From contig JAGZAC010000031.1 of NCBI GenBank assembly GCA_018370615.1, positions 1 to 11,395 on the forward strand: DNA of 11,395 bases, read 5' to 3'. This DNA is from Clostridiales bacterium. GTDB taxonomy: Bacteria > Bacillota > Clostridia > Oscillospirales > CAG-272. The stretch's first letter is position 1, and the number at the start of each line of letters is the position of its first letter. Positions 1 to 5,641 of the stretch are shown piece by piece. Under the pieces are notes generated by a model. That model saw nothing but the letters and a program-made list of their open reading frames with translations, ran no database searches and was not told the DNA's origin. The position numbers were made by a program, and so were the translations under genes.

Positions 1-219
1 ATTTTTAAAGGTGGAGGAACGGGGCACAATGTGGGCTTCATATCCCTGGGGCAGGGCAATCGCCACCCCCAGGGGAAGGAGACGAAACTCTCCCGCCTTC
101 ATAGATATCGTCTGAGCGATGCGCAAATCAATCCAGTCTGATTTGCCGGCCACATAACACAGTGGCTCCATATCCGGCTGTAAGTATTTTACCCGAAGAA
201 GTATGTTTTTTTCCTCCAT
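1..219 (-). CDS. dut: dUTP diphosphatase (dUTPase), 3' end missing at window edge
   Basis: This enzyme hydrolyses dUTP to dUMP and pyrophosphate, keeping uracil out of DNA and feeding dTMP synthesis in the cytoplasm. Only the first 73 codons are present. The visible part shows DWIDLR at residues 28-33, the form of dUTPase motif 1 that I recall from Bacillus YncF/YosS-type trimeric enzymes. It is followed by PLGVAIALPQGYEAHIVP (49-66) and the motif 2 signature PRSSTFKN (66-73), whose Arg and Ser contact the triphosphate. The catalytic motif 3 Asp and the C-terminal motif 5 lie beyond the edge and cannot be checked. The ATG at 217-219 is preceded by GAGG about 10 nt upstream, a usable ribosome binding site. 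It lies downstream of the U32 gene on the same strand, separated by repeat cluster A, so it may be the distal gene of a zapA-U32-dut operon. The family is clear; the exact subtype is inference. Confidence 0.93.
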   Translation of the reverse strand, partial: MEEKNILLRVKYLQPDMEPLCYVAGKSDWIDLRIAQTISMKAGEFRLLPLGVAIALPQGYEAHIVPRSSTFKN

Positions 220-264
220 TGCCTAAAAACCTCATTTTTTATAAATTTTAAGTGAGAGTTTGTG

Positions 265-319
265 ACAACCCCTCCGTCAGCTTCGCTGCCACCTCCCCTT
301 TATAAAAAAGGGGAGGCTT
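265..319 (-). repeat. Repeat copy A1 (class 1)
   Basis: Read on the minus strand it starts AAGCCTCCCC and ends GGAGGGGTTGT. Hairpin 1 is CCTCCCCTT/AAGGGGAGG with an AT-only loop in place of the usual TGTGTAA. Hairpin 2 (GGCAGC-GAA-GCTGAC) carries one mismatch against the consensus GTCAGC, so this copy looks slightly decayed. Confidence 0.8.
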
Positions 320-325
320 CATTTA

Positions 326-369
326 GTGGCAGCTGCGGCAAGTCGCTTTCCTTTACACAAGGGAGGCTT
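326..369 (-). repeat. Repeat copy A2 (degenerate)
   Basis: The right half keeps the hairpin 1 signature (CCTTTACACAAGGGAGGCTT), but the hairpin 2 part is scrambled and the TTGT tail is missing. It is a decayed or truncated copy, recognised mainly by its position and the intact first arm. Confidence 0.55.
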
Positions 370-380
370 TAACCTACCTT

Positions 381-416
381 AGGCTCCCTTGTGGGGAGAT
401 GCGCGATCCTGTCGAC
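381..416 (+). repeat. Repeat copy A3t (truncated class 2)
   Basis: It begins GGCTCCCTTGTG like the class 2 elements. Bases 382-404 are identical, in reverse complement, to 7447-7469 of copy C3, including its extra GGAGATGCGC insert. The homology then stops, apart from a stray GTCGAC at 411-416. The 33 bp at 361-393, which include the spacer before this copy, match 4255-4287 of cluster B in reverse complement with one mismatch. Confidence 0.65.
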
Positions 417-430
417 ACTATTTTATCTTC

Positions 431-481
431 AAGCCTCCCCTGTGTAAGGGGAGGTGTCGACGCAGTCGACGGAGGGGTTGT
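431..481 (+). repeat. Repeat copy A4 (class 1, intact)
   Basis: This is a full 51-bp element. It differs from the copies at 4021, 4279 and 7514 only inside hairpin 2, where GTCAGC-GAA-GCTGAC is replaced by GTCGAC-GCA-GTCGAC. The change is on both arms, so pairing is preserved. It ends 2 bp beyond the 3' end of the minus-strand U32 gene. Confidence 0.9.
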
Positions 482-483
482 AC

Positions 484-2472
484 CTACTTCTTCATTCGGA
501 GAATCTGCCCCGCGGGTGCAGTACCCGCCTCATATGCCCGGATAACTTGGTCACATTCGCTGCCGCTTTCTGTAGTGAACAGAAAATGCATCCGGACAAT
601 TCCTGCGGCGCGCACTGCATCCAGCCGGTCTGCCATATAAATAGGTACGCTGTTCCATATGATGTTTCCGCAGCGGTCCGTTTCCGTCACCGGAAAGGCT
701 GCCCCCTTTCTGTCTACAAGGTTCCCTCCGCAGCTTCCGCACCGACTGCCGCCGTCGGACAGCGCGCACCGGACGGTGAGCATCAGGGGAAGCCGGCCGT
801 ATACGACCGCGCCCTTGGGTACGGGGCTTTGCAGATCCCGCATCTGGGGCAGGGACAGCTCCGGCGAGAGATCGACTCCCGCCGCACCGGCTGCCGCAAG
901 CGCACCCGCGGTACGGCTGTTGTATACGTTAAACCGAATCGATGCCCGTGCAGGAATTCCCCGCCGCACCGCTTCCAAAAGCTGCCCCGGCGTGTGCACC
1001 AGCACATAGGGCGCCCCCTCTGCCGTCTGCCATATCTTTTCAAAATCTTCTCCCAGAAGGATGGGAGGAAGCTCTATCCCGGCTCCCTCCAGGGGGGCTG
1101 TGTAGGGCAAATAAATTTCACTGAAAAATCTTTGCGCCAGGGGTGTTACCTGTCCGGGAGACAAAAATGATGCGGTAAACACCGGCTTCTTGTTTCCATG
1201 AAAAGGTATATCCGCTTTTTGCACAGCACCTGTCCGCTCCCGCACCGGCGGGGCCAGCAGCGCCTCTACAGCCTTCCGGCGCAGCCGGTTCAGCATGGAC
1301 AAGGTGAACAGGGCTTTTCCGTCTGATTGATAATGGAAAGCATCGAGTCGAAAAGGCGTGCCTCCCAGCCGGCCTGCATTTTTGCAGGCAGACGTCTCGT
1401 CGGGAGGAGGTACGTCTCCTTCCATAAGCGTCTCATCCCCGCAGACGGTGACGGTTTTCTCCGGAGAGACTGCGGTCAGTACCGCGAGCTCTCCTGTCTG
1501 GATGGTCAGGGAAATGTCTAAAGGTACACGCCGGGAAAGGCCGGCGTAGGCCGCCTGCTGCTTTCTGTGGAATTCTTCCAGAGTGCGCACACCCAGCATG
1601 TTTTGATAGGTGCCAGTAAAGTATCCGTCTGTAAATCCACTTCGGCTGAATGCCGCCTGCAGCGTGTCCAGCTCGTCTGGACGAGCTGCTCGCCGCTGGT
1701 CCAGCAGCTTCCGGTAGATGGAAACTACGGTGTGTACGTATTCCGGAGATTTCTGCCGCCCCTCGATTTTCAGACTGGAGACGCCAAGCTCCAGGGTCTG
1801 GGGAATATGCGCCGCCAGACACAAATCCCGCAGGCTCAGGAGATACCCCTTTTTCCCCCGCAGGGTGTAGGGCAGCCGGCAGGGCTGGGCGCAGGAGCCT
1901 TGGTTGCCGCTTCTGCCGCCCATCACTGCGCTCATAAGACATTGTCCGGAAAAGGACACACAGTGGGCCCCATGGACAAACATCTCGATCGGGATGGGAG
2001 AGCGGCTGCACAGCCGTGCCAGGGAAGCCTGCGAAAGCTCTCTGGGACAGACCATTCGGGAAAATCCCGCCTCTTTTAGCGCTGCGGCGTCGTATTCTGT
2101 GTGACCGGACATTTGGGTGCTGGCATGGAGCACAACGCCGGGAATTTGCTCCCGCAGCGCTGCCGCCAGGCCTGCGTCCGCTACAATAAATGCGTCTGCT
2201 CCGGCGCCCCAAAGCCGGCAGGCCAGCTGCAGTGCCTCCGGCAGCTGCCGGTCCAAGAGTCGGGTATTCAGAGTGATATATGCCCGGACCCCGAAGGCGC
2301 GGCACAGTGCCAGCGCCGCTTCTGGTTCCCCATCTCGGAAGTTGTCGGCCCGCATTCTGGCATTGAAGGCATCTGTTCCGAAATATACCGCATCGGCGCC
2401 CCCGTCGATGGCGGCCTCCAAAGCGGCCATGCTCCCGGCAGGAGCGAGCAGTTCCGGGGTGGCTTTTTTCAT
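484..2472 (-). CDS. Peptidase U32 family protein, RlhA-like (RNA hydroxylation)
   Basis: The 662-residue protein belongs to the U32 'collagenase-like' family, whose studied members RlhA and TrhP act in hydroxylation of 23S rRNA or tRNA rather than as proteases. The N-terminal TIM-barrel part opens with ELLAPAGSMAALEAAIDGGA (7-26) and carries the family signature near EMFVHGAHC (163-171). Four cysteines at 171, 178, 194 and 198 match the conserved Fe-S-type cluster of the family. The length and the long C-terminal extension (DUF3656-like) resemble E. coli YdcP/RlhA more than the short YegQ/TrhP. A second C-x8-C-x2-C group near residues 569-582, followed by DRKG and FPV, looks typical of clostridial members. 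Its ATG directly follows the zapA stop codon (TAAATG) and only a weak ribosome binding site is visible, so translation is probably coupled to zapA. The family is certain; an rRNA target is inferred from homology. Confidence 0.93.
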   Translation of the reverse strand: MKKATPELLAPAGSMAALEAAIDGGADAVYFGTDAFNARMRADNFRDGEPEAALALCRAFGVRAYITLNTRLLDRQLPEALQLACRLWGAGADAFIVADAGLAAALREQIPGVVLHASTQMSGHTEYDAAALKEAGFSRMVCPRELSQASLARLCSRSPIPIEMFVHGAHCVSFSGQCLMSAVMGGRSGNQGSCAQPCRLPYTLRGKKGYLLSLRDLCLAAHIPQTLELGVSSLKIEGRQKSPEYVHTVVSIYRKLLDQRRAARPDELDTLQAAFSRSGFTDGYFTGTYQNMLGVRTLEEFHRKQQAAYAGLSRRVPLDISLTIQTGELAVLTAVSPEKTVTVCGDETLMEGDVPPPDETSACKNAGRLGGTPFRLDAFHYQSDGKALFTLSMLNRLRRKAVEALLAPPVRERTGAVQKADIPFHGNKKPVFTASFLSPGQVTPLAQRFFSEIYLPYTAPLEGAGIELPPILLGEDFEKIWQTAEGAPYVLVHTPGQLLEAVRRGIPARASIRFNVYNSRTAGALAAAGAAGVDLSPELSLPQMRDLQSPVPKGAVVYGRLPLMLTVRCALSDGGSRCGSCGGNLVDRKGAAFPVTETDRCGNIIWNSVPIYMADRLDAVRAAGIVRMHFLFTTESGSECDQVIRAYEAGTAPAGQILRMKK

Positions 2473-2979
2473 TTATCCGTTGCTTTTGCCCCGCAGCAGA
2501 TTTTCAATCTGGCGCAGCTTGTCCCCTCTGCTGGTTGCGGGAGCTTCTTCTTTTGTCTCTTCTTTTGCTTCTTCCGCGGCAGTGTCCATCTGCGTCATTT
2601 CCAGCTGCTGTGCATCGGAAACTTCCTCCGTTTCCTCTGCCTTTGCCTCTGTCTCTTCCTGCTCTGCCGCTTTTCCCTGGAGCATGGCTTCCTTTAGCTT
2701 TGCGTTTTCCTCCCGCAGGCGGCGCAGGTTTGCATCATACAGCCCAATCTGCGCCTCCAGGTTGCGGATGCGCTTGTCCGCCTTCAGCTTTTCACTGCTT
2801 ACGTCCAAGGCCACCAAAATTGCTGCATCCAGCTTAGAACAGCGCTTGCTGGAGATAGTGATTTGCCGGATTTTCTGATCCAAATCGTTTACCAGCCGCA
2901 TTACAAAATCTTCCCGCTCATCGGAAAGAATCGCCATTTCTACATCCGCGATGGAAACCTCATATTTTTTCTTGTCCAT
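2473..2979 (-). CDS. zapA: Cell division protein ZapA-like, with long acidic C-terminal tail
   Basis: ZapA binds FtsZ and promotes bundling of its filaments in the cytokinetic Z-ring. The first 100 residues fit the family: a small head beginning KKKYEVSIADVEMAILSD (3-20), the DAAILVALDVSSEKLKAD region (51-68) and a long heptad-like helix to about residue 101 (RIRNLEAQIGLYDANLRRL), expected to form the dimeric or tetrameric coiled coil. The protein is 168 residues where plain ZapA is about 80-110. The extra part is a low-complexity tail rich in Glu, Ala, Thr and Lys (about 102-148), ending in a short basic-amphipathic segment DKLRQIENLLRGKSNG. The ATG at 2977-2979 follows AAAGGA, with a rather long spacing of about 11 nt. 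It is the first gene of the minus-strand group, directly upstream of the U32 gene. Family confidence is good; function of the tail is unknown. Confidence 0.88.
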   Translation of the reverse strand: MDKKKYEVSIADVEMAILSDEREDFVMRLVNDLDQKIRQITISSKRCSKLDAAILVALDVSSEKLKADKRIRNLEAQIGLYDANLRRLREENAKLKEAMLQGKAAEQEETEAKAEETEEVSDAQQLEMTQMDTAAEEAKEETKEEAPATSRGDKLRQIENLLRGKSNG

Positions 2980-3015
2980 AAATCTGTCCGTCCTTTAAAT
3001 TTTTACCGGTTTTTC

Positions 3016-3043
3016 TTGAAATTTCAGCAAACCATGCTATAAT
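3016..3043 (+). promoter_or_regulatory. Promoter for proB
   Basis: TTGAAA (3016-3021) and TATAAT (3038-3043) are separated by 16 bp, with TG two bases before the -10 (an extended -10). This is a near-consensus sigma-A promoter. The predicted start near 3050 leaves an untranslated leader of about 138 nt before proB. The leader is AT-rich with small inverted repeats (for example GGTTT/AAACC at 3070-3091), but I recognise no T-box, riboswitch or terminator in it. Confidence 0.75.
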
Positions 3044-3112
3044 AAACATAATTACAGGGTGCCGGATGCGGTTTTCCTCTGTCAGAAACCCCGGAATATA
3101 TGTATTCATTCC

Positions 3113-3141
3113 ATTATAATATATTATCGGGAGAAATTGAA
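3113..3141 (-). promoter_or_regulatory. Candidate promoter for zapA-U32
   Basis: On the minus strand there is a perfect TATAAT (3113-3118) with a poor -35 candidate TTCAAT (3136-3141), 17 bp apart. It would give a leader of about 130 nt before zapA. The -10 sits in an AT-rich near-palindrome, so a chance match is quite possible. Confidence 0.35.
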
Positions 3142-3187
3142 TACGATTTCGTAAATTTTTTTCAAAAACGGAGATTTTTATAGTTTC

Positions 3188-3979
3188 ATGGACAACGTGC
3201 AAAAATGCCGCCGGATTACTGTCAAAATTGGGTCTTCTACTTTGACCCATGCAAAAACGGGCCGGCTCAATATCCGACGCATGGAAACGCTGGTCCGTAC
3301 CCTCTCGGATATTAAAAATTCCGGAAGGGAAGTGGTGCTGGTGTCCTCCGGCGCAGTAACGGCGGGAACGGCCAAGCTGGGCATGGAGATATGCCCCCGT
3401 CCTCTGGAGGAAAAGCAGGCGCTGGCGGCGGTGGGACAGACAGAGCTCATGCGTATGTATGAGCGACTGTTTGCGATGTATGGTTATTCGGTAGGGCAGA
3501 TCCTTATGACGAAGGACGTAGTGGACGATGAAAATCGGTTGCGGCTGATCAAAAATACTTTTTCCCGACTGCTGGCCTTCGGCTGTGTGCCCATCGTCAA
3601 CGAAAACGATTCCATCAGCAGCGAAGGAATTCAGTTTAAGGGCAACGACACTTTGTCCGCCTACGTGGCCGTTGTGTGTGAGTCGGATCTTTTGGTGAAT
3701 CTCTCTGATGTAGACGGCATGTACGACAGCGACCCCAGAAAAAACCCAGACGCGAAGCTGATCTCCCGGGTAGACAAAATCACTGACGAGATCCGTCGGG
3801 CAGCCGGTGGTGCCGGGAGCGCCTTTGGGACCGGCGGCATGGAAACGAAGCTGCAGGCTGCGGAAATTGCCGGTGCTGCGGGGATTCCCATGCTGCTGCT
3901 CAGTGGAAAGGACCCGTCCATTTTGTATAGTATTATTGACGGAAAGAAGATTGGAACGTATTTTGCAGCTGCAAAATGA
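3188..3979 (+). CDS. proB: Glutamate 5-kinase, PUA-less
   Basis: ProB phosphorylates the gamma-carboxylate of L-glutamate with ATP, the first committed step of proline synthesis, and hands the unstable product to ProA. The 263-residue protein is a complete amino acid kinase domain: VKIGSSTLT (12-20) for phosphate binding, LVSSGAVTAG (51-60), IVNENDSIS near 136-144 and FGTGGMETKLQAA near 213-225. The C-terminal PUA domain of the roughly 365-residue E. coli-type enzymes is absent, as in several short Gram-positive ProBs. The ATG is supported by the kinase motif following at the expected distance, although the nearest GGAG (3170-3173) is 14 nt away, so initiation may be inefficient. Feedback inhibition by proline is usual for the family but cannot be read here. 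Its partner proA is 379 bp downstream, beyond repeat cluster B, instead of adjacent. Confidence 0.97.
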   Translation: MDNVQKCRRITVKIGSSTLTHAKTGRLNIRRMETLVRTLSDIKNSGREVVLVSSGAVTAGTAKLGMEICPRPLEEKQALAAVGQTELMRMYERLFAMYGYSVGQILMTKDVVDDENRLRLIKNTFSRLLAFGCVPIVNENDSISSEGIQFKGNDTLSAYVAVVCESDLLVNLSDVDGMYDSDPRKNPDAKLISRVDKITDEIRRAAGGAGSAFGTGGMETKLQAAEIAGAAGIPMLLLSGKDPSILYSIIDGKKIGTYFAAAK

Positions 3980-3992
3980 AGGGGATACATGC

Positions 3993-4011
3993 CAACCCCT
4001 CCGTCACGGCT
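3993..4011 (-). repeat. Repeat fragment B0
   Basis: CAACCCCTCCGTCACGGCT matches the tail end of a reverse-oriented class 1 element and then breaks off before hairpin 1. It lies 13 bp after the proB stop codon. Confidence 0.6.
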
Positions 4012-4020
4012 AGGGCGTAA

Positions 4021-4071
4021 AAGCCTCCCCTGTGTAAGGGGAGGTGTCAGCGAAGCTGACGGAGGGGTTGT
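4021..4071 (+). repeat. Repeat copy B1 (class 1, 51 bp)
   Basis: Hairpin 1 is CCTCCCC-TGTGTAA-GGGGAGG. Hairpin 2 is GTCAGC-GAA-GCTGAC, followed by the purine arm GGAGGGG and the TTGT end. It is identical over 51 bp to the copies at 4279-4329 and 7514-7564. Confidence 0.92.
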
Positions 4072-4086
4072 TAATAACTTAGAGAG

Positions 4087-4137
4087 ACAATCCCTCAGTC
4101 GACTTACGTCGACAGCTCCCTTTACACAAGGGAGCCT
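4087..4137 (-). repeat. Repeat copy B2 (class 2)
   Basis: Read on the minus strand it runs from AGGCTCCC to GAGGGATTGT. Hairpin 1 is GCTCCCTT/AAGGGAGC and hairpin 2 is GTCGAC-GTAA-GTCGAC. The design matches class 1, but the arms are a different sequence. Confidence 0.9.
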
Positions 4138-4145
4138 ACCCACCT

Positions 4146-4200
4146 AAGCCTTCCCTGGGAGGGGGGAGGTGTCGCAACGTAGTTGCGGCGGAGGGGTTGT
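4146..4200 (+). repeat. Repeat copy B3 (class 1 variant)
   Basis: Hairpin 1 has a different, G-rich loop (CCTTCCC-TGGGAGG-GGGGAGG, with one T-G wobble pair). Hairpin 2 is CGCAAC-GTA-GTTGCG instead of GTCAGC/GCTGAC, both arms having changed together. Confidence 0.9.
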
Positions 4201-4216
4201 TAATAGTAAAGATGAG

Positions 4217-4267
4217 ACAATCCCTCAGTCTGCTAACGCAGACAGCTCCCTTTGCACAAGGGAGCCT
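4217..4267 (-). repeat. Repeat copy B4 (class 2)
   Basis: It matches B2 except for the hairpin 2 arms, which on the minus strand are GTCTGC-GTTA-GCAGAC, and one base in the hairpin 1 loop. Pairing is again preserved. Confidence 0.9.
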
Positions 4268-4278
4268 AAGGTAGATTA

Positions 4279-4329
4279 AAGCCTCCCCTGTGTAAGGGGA
4301 GGTGTCAGCGAAGCTGACGGAGGGGTTGT
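4279..4329 (+). repeat. Repeat copy B5 (class 1, 51 bp)
   Basis: It is identical to B1 and C5 and ends 29 bp before the proA start codon. A reverse-type fragment (ACAATCCCCC, 4331-4340) follows at once and stops, as if a sixth element had been cut off. Confidence 0.92.
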
Positions 4330-4358
4330 AACAATCCCCCACAAATTTACAGAAAAGT

Positions 4359-5624
4359 ATGGTCGAAACAATGGATGAACTTTATGAAAAAGTAAAAGCG
4401 CTGTGCAAGGAAGCAAAAGCTGCCGCTCCCGCACTGGCCCGCGCCAACGGCGAGACGAGAAACGGCGTGCTCACTGCCTTTGCTGCGCTTCTTCGAAAAA
4501 ATGCGGAAAACATCCTCTCCGCCAACGCGGAGGATATGGAAGCGGCCCGGAATAGCGGTCTTTCCGGTGCTATGATGGACCGGCTGCTCCTTACGCCGGA
4601 CCGCCTGGAGGAGATCGCCCGCGCCATGGAGGCGCTGGTGATGCAGGACGACCCAATCGGGCTGGGAACGGTGCAGACCCGGCCCAACGGCATGGAAATC
4701 AAGCACATCCGGGTGCCCCTGGGCGTGGTAGGTGTAATTTTTGAATCCCGTCCCAATGTAAGCGCGGATATTGCCGGACTGTGCATCAAAAGCGGAAACG
4801 CCGCTGTACTCCGGGGAGGGAAGGAGGCCATCCGCTCCAATACAGCCATCGTGGAAACGGCAAGACAGGCCCTGGCCGTGTACGGCCTGCCCCAGGCTTG
4901 CGTGTCTCTGCTTCCCTTTACGGATCGGGCGGGGGCTGCGGCTCTGATGGAAATGCGCGGTCTAATCGATGTGCTCATTCCCCGGGGAGGGAAAGGGCTT
5001 ATCCAAAACGTGGTGGAAAACGCAAAAGTCCCCGTTATCGAAACGGGGGCGGGCAACTGCCATTTGTATATGCATTCAGATGCGGACGAAGATATGGCGG
5101 TGTCCATCGCTATCAATGGGAAAACCTCCCGTCCCTCTGTATGCAACGCTATAGAAACAATTCTGATTCACCGGGATATGGCCCCTGCGCTGCTGCCCCG
5201 CCTGCAGGAAGAACTGGAGAGCCGGGGTGTAGAGCTGCGCTGCTGTCCCGTCACGCTCCAGTATATCCAAGGGAAGGCGGCAGACGAGGCGGACTGGGCT
5301 ACGGAATATGACGATCTGATTGTAGCGGTGAAGGTAGTGGATTCCATCGAAGAGGCGGTGTCGCATATCAACCGATACAGCACCAACCACAGTGAGGCCA
5401 TTGTCACAAAGGATATGGAAGCAGCGTCTTATTTTACTGGTGCGGTGGAATCTGCCTGCGTATATGTAAATGTGTCCACCCGATTTACGGATGGCGGCTG
5501 CTTCGGTCTGGGAGCGGAGGTAGGCATCGCCACTCAAAAGCTGCACGCAAGAGGCCCGCTGGGCCTAGCGGCGCTGACCACGGAAAAATATATTGTCAGT
5601 GGCAGCGGACAAATTCGCACCTAA
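4359..5624 (+). CDS. proA: Glutamate-5-semialdehyde dehydrogenase (gamma-glutamyl phosphate reductase)
   Basis: ProA reduces gamma-glutamyl phosphate with NADPH to glutamate-5-semialdehyde, the second step of proline synthesis. The 421-residue length is normal for the family. Visible signatures are LGVVGVIFESRPNV, starting near residue 121, ALR-type nucleotide-binding sequence (AAVLRGGKEA), DVLIPRGGKGLI near 206-217, and the catalytic cysteine in RPSVCNAIET at residue 262. The C-terminal part ends FGLGAEVGIATQKLHARGPLGL, as in other ProAs, cited here only by its first and last motifs (FGLGAEVGI, HARGPLGL). The start is uncertain: ATG 4359 and ATG 4371 are both in frame, and neither has a convincing ribosome binding site, the region just upstream being repeat sequence. 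It should form an operon with proB, but the repeat cluster lies between them. The sugar isomerase-like gene follows after 17 bp. Confidence 0.97.
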   Translation: MVETMDELYEKVKALCKEAKAAAPALARANGETRNGVLTAFAALLRKNAENILSANAEDMEAARNSGLSGAMMDRLLLTPDRLEEIARAMEALVMQDDPIGLGTVQTRPNGMEIKHIRVPLGVVGVIFESRPNVSADIAGLCIKSGNAAVLRGGKEAIRSNTAIVETARQALAVYGLPQACVSLLPFTDRAGAAALMEMRGLIDVLIPRGGKGLIQNVVENAKVPVIETGAGNCHLYMHSDADEDMAVSIAINGKTSRPSVCNAIETILIHRDMAPALLPRLQEELESRGVELRCCPVTLQYIQGKAADEADWATEYDDLIVAVKVVDSIEEAVSHINRYSTNHSEAIVTKDMEAASYFTGAVESACVYVNVSTRFTDGGCFGLGAEVGIATQKLHARGPLGLAALTTEKYIVSGSGQIRT

Positions 5625-5641
5625 TATTAAAGGAGGAATAT

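Larger units (their letters stand above)
265..481. repeat. Repeat cluster A, between the U32 gene and dut
   Basis: This cluster fills most of the 264-bp gap between the U32 stop codon and the dut start. It holds four pieces of the two-hairpin element found also in clusters B and C: two reverse copies (265-319, and a degenerate 326-369), a truncated forward copy (381-416) and an intact forward copy (431-481). The last copy ends 2 bp from the U32 stop codon. No open reading frame of the gap resembles a protein. Bases 220-264 hold only the dut ribosome binding site and AT-rich sequence. Mobilisation, termination or RNA processing are all possible roles; none is shown by the sequence. Confidence 0.85.
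3993..4340. repeat. Repeat cluster B, between proB and proA
   Basis: This block accounts for nearly the whole 379-bp proB-proA gap. It contains five intact elements in strictly alternating orientation (4021, 4087, 4146, 4217, 4279) and reverse-type fragments at each end (3993-4011 and 4331-4340). The pair class 1 forward plus class 2 reverse repeats with a period of 125-133 bp, and the spacers after forward copies resemble one another (TAATAACTTAGAGAG versus TAATAGTAAAGATGAG). This looks like tandem duplication of a composite unit. No protein-coding sequence is evident in the gap. Confidence 0.9.

Noticed and set aside
238..268. Promoter for dut using TTGTCA (263-268, overlapping the repeat end) and TATAAA (238-243) on the minus strand
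   Set aside because: The spacing is 19 bp and the predicted start would fall inside the GAGG ribosome binding site of dut, so it could not serve that gene well.
569..582. Second cysteine group of the U32 protein (residues about 569-582) as a novel metal site
   Set aside because: From memory, similar C-terminal cysteines followed by DRKG and FPV occur in other clostridial U32/DUF3656 proteins, so it is probably a normal family feature. The coordinates given are residue numbers.
454..1170. Plus-strand open frame of 238 codons opposite the U32 gene
   Set aside because: It is rich in Arg, Pro, Cys and His, resembles no family, has no ribosome binding site, and lies antisense to a clear conserved gene.
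3050..3187. T-box or riboswitch in the proB leader
   Set aside because: There is no T-box consensus, no terminator/antiterminator pair and no aptamer I recognise; only short weak inverted repeats are seen.
3993..4340. CRISPR array
   Set aside because: The repeats alternate in orientation, differ in sequence, are internally double-hairpin, and are separated by 8-16 bp of partly similar sequence rather than unique spacers of constant length. No cas gene is present.
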